NCBI GenBank assembly: GCA_033809435.1
Contig: JAPXLS010000085.1
Coordinates: forward strand, 1 to 9,327
DNA length: 9,327 bases
Direction of reading: 5' to 3'
DNA from: JAAZIN01 sp033809435
Lineage (GTDB): Bacteria > Bacillota > Dethiobacteria > DTU022
A program made the position numbers and the translations under genes. This document shows positions 1 to 5,290 of the stretch, piece after piece. The notes beneath the pieces are model-generated. The model did no database searches. It saw nothing but the letters and a program-made list of their open reading frames with translations, and was not told the origin of the DNA. The number at the start of each line of letters is the position of its first letter. Position 1 is the stretch's first letter.

Positions 1-532
1 GCCTTACCCCGGCAAATTCTTCATAGGCCTCCGGCGTGCTCAGCTGCCGCTCCACAGTAAGGCGGGTAAATTCTTTTTGCGCATGAATCGCTTTATCAAA
101 AGCCCGCCTTGCTGCGGAGCTGCTCCGCCCCAGCCTGCGGCCCGCCTCCAGGAAGGATCTGTAGGTATCCCTGGTGTTTTCACGCCAGTTGATCCGGGGG
201 GAGATGATCCGGTCGGGGCTCAAATCCAGGCCGCTGCGCAGCATGGCCGGAAGGCCGATATGCTTGGGGCAGTAAAAACTGTAGCGATCCTTGCTCACCA
301 GGGTGGGCACAAACAGACGGTCCGCTCCCCGCTCCAGCAGCTCCAGGCAATGGGGAAAAGCCAGCTTGACCGAGACGCAGGGTTCATCAGTAGGACAAAT
401 GGAGAGCCGCTCCAGCGTCCCCGCCGTGGTGGGGCTGGAAAGGAGCGTCTCGCAGCCCAGCTCCTCCAGAAAGGTTTTGTAAAAAGGAAGGTAATAGTAA
501 TAGGAAAGCGCCCGTGGAATTCCCACCCGCAT
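1..532 (-). CDS. DUF2229 / acyl-CoA dehydratase activase-related protein, N-terminal part (cut by the window edge)
   Basis: The frame opens at ATG 532-530 and stays open for 177 codons to the left edge, so the C-terminus is missing. The N-terminus MRVGIPRALSYYYYLPFYKT is the hallmark of DUF2229. It is followed by conserved Cys positions: Cys46 and Cys52 in the ICPTDEPC segment and Cys88 in FYCPKHIGLP. DUF2229 occurs alone or fused to ATPase activators of (R)-2-hydroxyacyl-CoA dehydratases and benzoyl-CoA reductases. These use an ATP-driven Fe-S electron transfer in anaerobic amino acid or acid metabolism; the role of this domain itself is unsettled. The Cys residues could bind an Fe-S cluster (inference). 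GGAGG, read on the minus strand from 544 to 540, sits 7 bases before the ATG and supports the start. The gene diverges from the DUF1015 gene. A TATGAT-like -10 (564-559) precedes it, without a good -35. The partner activase or dehydratase, if any, lies outside the window. Confidence 0.85.
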   Translation of the reverse strand, partial: MRVGIPRALSYYYYLPFYKTFLEELGCETLLSSPTTAGTLERLSICPTDEPCVSVKLAFPHCLELLERGADRLFVPTLVSKDRYSFYCPKHIGLPAMLRSGLDLSPDRIISPRINWRENTRDTYRSFLEAGRRLGRSSSAARRAFDKAIHAQKEFTRLTVERQLSTPEAYEEFAGVR

Positions 533-621
533 TTTCCATCCTCCATCCCCAAGCAAAAATCATAGCCTATTCTGACCAAACCGGGCCGGGGCTATTCAAG
601 GCGAAAGGATCCCTCTTACCC

Positions 622-668
622 GTATATATCAGGGGTACCATCCTGTGATATACATCCTTGATATATAC
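622..668. repeat. Three-box GTATAT(AT)CA repeat, candidate operator
   Basis: Box A on the plus strand (622-636) reads GTATATATCAGGGGT. Box C (654-668) reads ATCCTTGATATATAC, whose reverse complement matches box A at 13 of 15 positions, including a perfect 10-bp arm. Box B (640-653) reads ATCCTGTGATATAC and abuts C as a head-to-tail copy that is 1 base shorter. The array is therefore one inverted and two tandem copies in 47 bp between divergent genes. This is the usual geometry for a regulator binding site, though the regulator is unknown. A cruciform or an RNA hairpin between A and C, with a 27-base loop between the 10-bp arms, is also possible. Confidence 0.5.
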
Positions 669-670
669 AG

Positions 671-688
671 ATGTGAGTAAAATGTGAG
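671..688 (+). repeat. Short direct repeat ATGTGAG x2, 11-bp period
   Basis: ATGTGAG occurs at 671-677 and again at 682-688, separated by TAAA. The period is 11 bp, about one helical turn. The pair lies just downstream of the three-box repeat and about 70 bp before the DUF1015 start, so it could be part of the same control region. The units are short and could be chance. Confidence 0.25.
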
Positions 689-754
689 CGGGCGGAGGCT
701 TGCACACCGGCATGGGATGTATTAAGATGGCATTATTCATGGAAAAAGGGGGAA

Positions 755-2035
755 ATGCAGTTGGCGGTGATCGTTCCATTCCGGGGAGTGCGTTTCAGCG
801 AGAAGGTAATCAAAAATCGGGATCTTTCGGATATAATCGTCCCGCCCTATGACATGATCACCGCGGTGGAGCAGGAGCAGCTTTACCGCAGAAGCCCCTA
901 CAACCTCGTTCGCCTGGAATACGGAAAGCGCTTTCCTGAAGACAGGGAAGGCAACAATCGATATACGCGGGCGGCGGCGGAAATGGGGCACCTGCTGGAG
1001 GAGAAAGTGCTGGTCCTGGAAGAAGAGCGCTCTTTTTACCTTTACCGGCAGGGTTTCACCCTCCGGGGGCGCACCTACCGGCGGACCGGTATTATCGCCG
1101 CCCTGAAGCTGGAGCCCTATTCGAGTCGGGTTGTTCTGCCCCATGAGGATACGCTGGCCGCACCAAAAAGAGACCGCCTGGAGCTGCTGCGCAGCTGCCG
1201 GGCCAATTTCAGCCCCCTATTCGGGCTTTTTGGCGATCCCCAAAGAAGATTCGGGAAGCTGTGCAGCCGTCCGCAGCGGGAAAGGCCCCTGTACGACTTT
1301 GTCGACCACAAGGGTGAGAGCCATACCCTCTGGGCGGTAAAGGAGCAGGGCTTTCTGGAGGCGGCGGCACAGTTGTTGGCAAAGCAGCAGGTTTTTATTG
1401 CCGACGGCCATCACCGCTATGACACGGCCCTGCAGTATGGGCGCGAAAAGGGCGCAGGGGCCCATGCCGGCAGCGGCTATGTTCTGGCCGTCCTGGTACC
1501 GCTGGAGGATCCGGGCCTGGTGATTCTGCCCTTCCACCGTCTTCTGGACGGGCTGTCGCAGGAACAGCTTGCAGAGCTGCGTGCCCGGGTGGAGCGCAAT
1601 TTCCATGTAGAGAAGCGGGGAAACCTGCAAGCACTGGATATGGAGATTTATTCTTCGGAAATTGCCTCCAGGGGGAAAGAGGCGCCGGCAATGGGTTTGC
1701 TTCTGCCGGAGGGAGCAGCGCTGCTCAGGCTAAAAACGGATGGAACCTTCGGCGAGCTTGATGTCGCCCTCTTGAAGCGCCTTATGCTGGATCCCATCCT
1801 CGGCGAGGCCGCGCCGGAGAGCCACCTGGATTTTTCCATCGACATCGATGATGTGCGGGATGCAGTTCTGACCGGAGGGGCGCAGGCCGCTTTCATCCTG
1901 AACCCCACACCCCTGGCCTCGGTCACCGCCAGGGCCCTGCGGGGCGAAAATATGCCCCAGAAATCAACATGCTTTTATCCCAAGCTGCCGAGCGGCCTGG
2001 TGATCCACCATCTGGACTTGAGCCATTCCCGTTAA
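755..2035 (+). CDS. DUF1015 family protein, complete (426 aa)
   Basis: Family assignment rests on conserved blocks in the right order: VPFRG near residue 8, IVPPYDMI 28-35, SPYNLVRLE 47-55, LPHEDT 128-133, FSPLFGLF 152-159, IADGHHRYDTAL 215-226, and the terminal MPQKST...FYPKLPSGLVIHHL block at 400-420. Length and ends match a complete DUF1015 protein. No signal peptide or membrane segment is seen, so it is probably cytoplasmic. The function is not established. Members often lie near serine biosynthesis genes, and the DGHHR motif resembles the nucleotide-binding motif of ParB-like proteins, some of which are free-serine kinases; a small-molecule kinase role is only a hypothesis. The start at 755 is supported by AAGGGGGAA directly upstream. 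The gene diverges from the DUF2229 gene and overlaps the thioesterase stop codon tail to tail, with no terminator visible after it. Confidence 0.9.
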   Translation: MQLAVIVPFRGVRFSEKVIKNRDLSDIIVPPYDMITAVEQEQLYRRSPYNLVRLEYGKRFPEDREGNNRYTRAAAEMGHLLEEKVLVLEEERSFYLYRQGFTLRGRTYRRTGIIAALKLEPYSSRVVLPHEDTLAAPKRDRLELLRSCRANFSPLFGLFGDPQRRFGKLCSRPQRERPLYDFVDHKGESHTLWAVKEQGFLEAAAQLLAKQQVFIADGHHRYDTALQYGREKGAGAHAGSGYVLAVLVPLEDPGLVILPFHRLLDGLSQEQLAELRARVERNFHVEKRGNLQALDMEIYSSEIASRGKEAPAMGLLLPEGAALLRLKTDGTFGELDVALLKRLMLDPILGEAAPESHLDFSIDIDDVRDAVLTGGAQAAFILNPTPLASVTARALRGENMPQKSTCFYPKLPSGLVIHHLDLSHSR

Positions 2036-2457
2036 CTGCCGGAACGGCTCTCCAGCACCTGGCCGAGCTTTTTCCAGAGGAAGGGATTTTTTTTGCGCAG
2101 GGCCACGGGCCGCCCCTCCTCGTTGACAAAAGCATGCTCCGTGCCTCCGTGAGCCAGCAGGCGGCCGGCACAGTGCACTTCGTACAAAAATGAGATTCTG
2201 GCAGCATGCATACTTTCAAAGAGAGTGGTGATCACCAGTTCATCATCATAGCGCGCCGGGAAGCGGTACTCGCAGGAGGCCTTGATTGCCGGAAGGAACA
2301 GTCCGCTTTTTTCCAGATCGCGATAGGTCAGCCCCAGGGCGCGCAGCCACTCGGTCCTGCCGATCTCGAACCAGACAAAATAGTTGGCATAGTAGGCGAT
2401 GCCCATGGCATCGGTTTCCTTGTACCGGACCCTCAGTTTTGTTTCACTCCTGCGCAT
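2032..2457 (-). CDS. Hotdog-fold acyl-CoA thioesterase (YbgC/4HBT family)
   Basis: This small cytoplasmic protein of 141 aa (143 from the upstream ATG) belongs to the 4-hydroxybenzoyl-CoA thioesterase/YbgC group, which hydrolyses acyl-CoA thioesters. The signature runs from ETDAMGIAYYANY to WFEIGRTEWLR; the Asp of ETDAMG is the expected catalytic carboxylate (residue 16 from the chosen start). A second conserved block, CEYRFPARYDDELVITT, follows at about residues 62-78. The acyl substrate cannot be told from sequence. Two in-frame ATGs lie two codons apart, at 2463 and 2457. A run of eight G residues (minus strand, 2472-2465) ends one base before the first and seven before the second, so the second is the better placed start. 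It is the last gene of the dnaE-pfkA-pyk block, 44 bp after pyk, and its stop overlaps the convergent DUF1015 stop. Confidence 0.88.
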   Translation of the reverse strand: MRRSETKLRVRYKETDAMGIAYYANYFVWFEIGRTEWLRALGLTYRDLEKSGLFLPAIKASCEYRFPARYDDELVITTLFESMHAARISFLYEVHCAGRLLAHGGTEHAFVNEEGRPVALRKKNPFLWKKLGQVLESRSGS

Positions 2458-2501
2458 GGCCATACCCCCCCCGGGCCGGTTTTTCCGGCTTTACAATTCA
2501 A

Positions 2502-4250
2502 CTAGAGCACACTGGCCTTTCCCCGGTAAACCAGTCCCCTGGTGCTGTCCACGGTGATGGGATCACCGGAGCGGATCAGCCGCGTCGCCTCCTCCGCTCC
2601 CACAAGGGCCGGTTTGCCCAGGTGCAGGGCCAGGATGGCGCCGTGCGAGGTCAGACCGCCTTCCTCGGTAATCACTGCCGCCGCTCTCTCCAGGGCCGGT
2701 AAAAAGGAACTGTCCGTTGATCTGGCGATGATGATCTGACCCCTTTCCACGGCCTCCAGCTCCGCAGGATCCCTGATTACCACCGCTTTGCCGAATACCG
2801 CCTTTTTCCCGATCCCCGTCCCTTTCAACACGATTTCACCCACTGTCTCCACCCGCAGCAGGTTCGTTGTCCCGGAAACACCTACCGGCACACCTGCGGT
2901 GATCACCACGAGATCGCCTTCCTTGATCAATCCCGCCCTTTTCGAGGCGCCGATGGCATTGAAAAACATTTCGTCCGTTGTTTCCGCGGGAGGGCAGAGC
3001 ACCGGGGTAACCCCCCAGGTCAGTTTGAGCCCGGCAGCGACTCCGTAACGCGGTGCCACCGCTATGATCGGGGCCCGCGGCCTGTGCTTCGAGACCATCC
3101 TGGCCGTGTGTCCCGATTCCGTGGGGGTGATGATCGCCGCCGCTTCCAGATCCTCCGATACGCTACATCCGGCATAGCTGATGGCATCGGTAATATTTTT
3201 TTCCGCTGCAGACCCCGCGCGGGCCGGTAATTTTTCAGACAGAAGCGCCTCTTCGGCCCGGCTGCTGATCCGGGCTATCGTCTTCACCGCTTCAACGGGG
3301 TAGGCGCCCACGGCGGTTTCACCGGAAAGCATTACCGCATCGGTGCCGTCAAAAATGGCATTGGCCACATCGCTGGCCTCGGCCCTGGTCGGGCGGGGCT
3401 GGCTGACCATGCTTTCGAGCATCTGGGTGGCGGTTATTACCGGCTTTCCCGCCCTGTTGCACATGCGAATGATCTTCTTTTGCAGCAGCGGCACCTCCTC
3501 GGCAGGGATCTCCACCCCCAGATCACCCCGCGCCACCATCACCCCGTCGGCAACCTCCAGGATCTTATCAAAATTCTCCAGGCCGCTGTCATTCTCGATC
3601 TTGGCGATAATTTTCGCCTCGCTGTGCTCCTGCTCCAGGAAACGGCGCAGCTCCAGTATATCTTCGCAATGGCGGGAAAAGGAGGCCGCCACGAAGTGCG
3701 CCCCCATCTCCAGGGCTATCCTGAGATCGGCGCGGTCTGCTTCACCCAGAGCGGGCAGCTTGATCACAGTCCCGGGCAGGTTGAGCCCCTTGTTGCTCTT
3801 CAGAATGCCGCCGTGAAGCACCCGGCAAAAAATATCCCCGCCTCGAATCCCCTCCACCTGGAGCGTGATCATGCCGTCGTCGATCAAGATCAGTTTTCCT
3901 GCGCTGAGATCCTGCGGCAGCCCGGGGTAGGTGATGGAAACTTTCCCCTCATCACCCGCACCGGGAGTGGTGGTCAGGATAAGCGCCGCTCCTTCCTTCA
4001 GGAGGATCCCCCCGCTGCGCAGGGGGCCGATCCGCACTTCAGGGCCGCGGGTATCAACGAGAAGGGCCACTATTCTATCCAGACGGCGGCTTACATCGCA
4101 TACGGCGGAAAATCTGCGCCAGTGCTCTTCGCCCTTTCCATGCGACAGATTCAGCCGCGCCACATCCATTCCCGCTTCAACCAGGGCGGCCAGCACCCCG
4201 GGATCTTCAGAAGCGGGACCGATGGTACAGACTATTTTGGTGCGCCGCAT
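2502..4250 (-). CDS. pyk: Pyruvate kinase with C-terminal PEP-utilising (phosphohistidine) domain
   Basis: The enzyme converts phosphoenolpyruvate and ADP to pyruvate and ATP, the last step of glycolysis. At 582 aa it matches the long Bacillus/Geobacillus form (about 585 aa). Visible elements are TKIVCTIGPAS at the N-terminus; ARLNLSHG 31-38 with substrate-binding Arg32; DTRGPE 66-71; catalytic Lys217 and metal ligand Glu219 in AKIEN; metal ligand Asp243 in VARGDLG; ITATQMLESM 272-281; and the SGETAVGAYPVEAV block near 309-322. The allosteric/C-terminal domain includes TESGHTARMVSKHRP 377-391. After about residue 475 comes the extra domain, with EEGGLTSHGAILALHLGKP and phosphohistidine candidate His536, ending in YRGKASVL as in Bacillus enzymes. 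I start at ATG 4250: family alignment begins there and AAGGAGGTG lies just upstream, with a slightly long spacer. An in-frame TTG at 4295 is open but unsupported. It is 51 bp after pfkA, in the same frame. Confidence 0.96.
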   Translation of the reverse strand: MRRTKIVCTIGPASEDPGVLAALVEAGMDVARLNLSHGKGEEHWRRFSAVCDVSRRLDRIVALLVDTRGPEVRIGPLRSGGILLKEGAALILTTTPGAGDEGKVSITYPGLPQDLSAGKLILIDDGMITLQVEGIRGGDIFCRVLHGGILKSNKGLNLPGTVIKLPALGEADRADLRIALEMGAHFVAASFSRHCEDILELRRFLEQEHSEAKIIAKIENDSGLENFDKILEVADGVMVARGDLGVEIPAEEVPLLQKKIIRMCNRAGKPVITATQMLESMVSQPRPTRAEASDVANAIFDGTDAVMLSGETAVGAYPVEAVKTIARISSRAEEALLSEKLPARAGSAAEKNITDAISYAGCSVSEDLEAAAIITPTESGHTARMVSKHRPRAPIIAVAPRYGVAAGLKLTWGVTPVLCPPAETTDEMFFNAIGASKRAGLIKEGDLVVITAGVPVGVSGTTNLLRVETVGEIVLKGTGIGKKAVFGKAVVIRDPAELEAVERGQIIIARSTDSSFLPALERAAAVITEEGGLTSHGAILALHLGKPALVGAEEATRLIRSGDPITVDSTRGLVYRGKASVL

Positions 4251-4258
4251 CAGGATCA

Positions 4259-4269
4259 GGCCACCTCCT
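4259..4269 (-). promoter_or_regulatory. Strong Shine-Dalgarno sequence for pyk
   Basis: On the minus strand GAAGGAGGTGG contains nine bases perfectly complementary to the 16S rRNA 3' end. It lies between the pfkA stop and the pyk ATG at 4250. This decides the start against the upstream TTG at 4295, which would place the site inside the coding region. The spacer to ATG, 11 bases from the last pairing G, is a little longer than usual. Confidence 0.75.
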
Positions 4270-4301
4270 TCAGAATCGGGACGCCGCAGGCGCAATCGCT
4301 G

Positions 4302-5264
4302 CTAGAGAGCCAGGACAAGCGACAGCTCATACAGATCCCTGGATAATATTTTCTTCCCGGTAAATGTGTTCAACAGGGGCACGGGAACAATTTTGCTGTT
4401 GCTGAGAGCAGTCATCACTCCGCTGCAATCGCGCCGCAGCAGCTCCACGGCAGCGGCACCCATGCGGCTGCCCAGAAGCCGGTCCGCCGCCGAGGGGCTG
4501 CCGCCACGCTGGATATGGCCCAGAACAGTGACCCGCGTCTCCAGACCCGTCCTCTCATGCACCTGTTCACCAATTCGATAGGCGCTGGCCGCTCCCTCGG
4601 CCACCAGGATCAGGCTATGTGTTTTTTTGCGGGCAACGCCCTTCAACAGGCGCCCGCAGATCTGATCCAGATCCGTTTCGATCTCGGGAATGATCACCGC
4701 CTCGGCTCCGCCGGCAATACCGGCCGCCAGGGCGATAAATCCGCTCTCCCGGCCCATTACCTCGACAATGAATATGCGCTCGTGCGAGGTGGCCGTATCG
4801 CGCAGCCTGTTGACGGCATCAAGAATGGTATTTACAGCCGTGTCAAAGCCGATGGCGCTGTCGGTGCCGTGAATATCGTTGTCGATGGTCGCCGGAATGC
4901 CCACCGTTTTTACCCCCAGATCCTGAAGCGCCTGCGCTCCGCGGAAAGACCCGCCGCCGCCGATGATCACCACTCCCCCGATTCCCGCTTCCCGGAGATG
5001 GCGCACCGTTTTCTCTTGAACGGCCCTGTCGTTGAATTCCGGTGCCCGCGCGGTGTGCAGAATGGTCCCCCCGCGGTGGATTATCCCGGCCACGGAGCCG
5101 AGGGTAAAGCTTTTCATTACCGCTCCGCTGCACAGCCCGCTCAGACCCCTCTCCACGCCGTACATCTCGATTCCATGATAGATCCCGGTGCGCACAACTG
5201 CCCTGATCGCCGCATTCATTCCCGGAGCATCTCCGCCGCTGGTCAGGACCGCGATTTTTGGCAT
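4302..5264 (-). CDS. pfkA: 6-phosphofructokinase, PfkA family, with altered phosphoryl-donor site
   Basis: This 320-aa protein matches the bacterial PfkA family (319-320 aa), which phosphorylates fructose 6-phosphate at the committed step of glycolysis. Conserved elements are IAVLTSGGDAPGMNAAIR 4-21, RGGTILHTAR 64-73, TIDND 126-130 with catalytic base Asp128, Arg163, MGR 170-172, Glu223, Arg244, and LGHIQRGGSP 248-257 with His250 and Arg253. Arg21 and Arg25 of the effector site are kept. The nucleotide-site motif GGDGS is GGGGS here (102-106), so the Mg-ATP ligand Asp103 of E. coli is Gly104. E. coli Gly124 is Ala125 and Tyr41 is Leu41. It could be an ATP enzyme with weakened metal binding, use another donor, be regulatory, or reflect a sequence error. 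I start at ATG 5264, six bases after a GGGGGG ribosome site; the ATG at 5270 touches that site. dnaE ends 26 bp upstream. Confidence 0.93.
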   Translation of the reverse strand: MPKIAVLTSGGDAPGMNAAIRAVVRTGIYHGIEMYGVERGLSGLCSGAVMKSFTLGSVAGIIHRGGTILHTARAPEFNDRAVQEKTVRHLREAGIGGVVIIGGGGSFRGAQALQDLGVKTVGIPATIDNDIHGTDSAIGFDTAVNTILDAVNRLRDTATSHERIFIVEVMGRESGFIALAAGIAGGAEAVIIPEIETDLDQICGRLLKGVARKKTHSLILVAEGAASAYRIGEQVHERTGLETRVTVLGHIQRGGSPSAADRLLGSRMGAAAVELLRRDCSGVMTALSNSKIVPVPLLNTFTGKKILSRDLYELSLVLAL

Positions 5265-5277
5265 GCCCATCCCCCCT
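5265..5277 (-). promoter_or_regulatory. G-run ribosome binding site that decides the pfkA start
   Basis: The minus strand reads AGGGGGG followed at once by ATGGGC and then ATG. The first ATG (5270) has no spacer from the G run, whereas the second (5264) has a six-base spacer and gives the usual family N-terminus MPKIAVLTSGG. The second is therefore preferred. Confidence 0.55.
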
Positions 5278-5290
5278 TTGCTAGAGTGTT

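Larger units (their letters stand above)
533..754. other. Divergent intergenic region between the DUF2229 and DUF1015 genes
   Basis: These 222 bp hold no credible gene. Short open frames crossing the region have no ribosome binding site and no family resemblance. The region must contain the promoters for both flanking genes, but I could not fit a convincing -35/-10 pair in either direction. Its notable content is the AT-rich three-box repeat at 622-668 and a tandem ATGTGAG pair at 671-688, annotated separately. The stretch of about 20 bp just left of position 600 is GC-rich and shows no terminator-like hairpin with a T run. Confidence 0.7.

Noticed and set aside
77..565. Open frame of 162 codons on the plus strand at the left end
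   Set aside because: The opposite strand encodes the DUF2229 protein with its conserved N-terminus and ribosome site; the plus-strand translation resembles nothing.
559..590. SigA promoter for the DUF2229 gene
   Set aside because: A TATGAT hexamer is present on the minus strand, but no -35 hexamer lies 16-18 bases upstream, so no promoter feature was called.
2038..2048. GCCG-GAA-CGGC hairpin after the DUF1015 stop as a terminator
   Set aside because: Four-base stem with no T run; it also lies within the thioesterase coding sequence.
2474..2492. GCCGG-TTTTT-CCGGC hairpin between pyk and the thioesterase gene as a terminator
   Set aside because: The stem is only five base pairs and no T run follows it on the minus strand, so termination is unlikely.
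4251..4295. Longer pyk start at TTG 4295, adding 15 residues
   Set aside because: The added residues are not seen in pyruvate kinases, the strong ribosome site would fall inside the gene, and no ribosome site precedes the TTG.
3480..4346. Open frame of 288 codons on the plus strand opposite pyk
   Set aside because: It is antisense to the catalytic domain of pyruvate kinase and has no independent evidence of coding.
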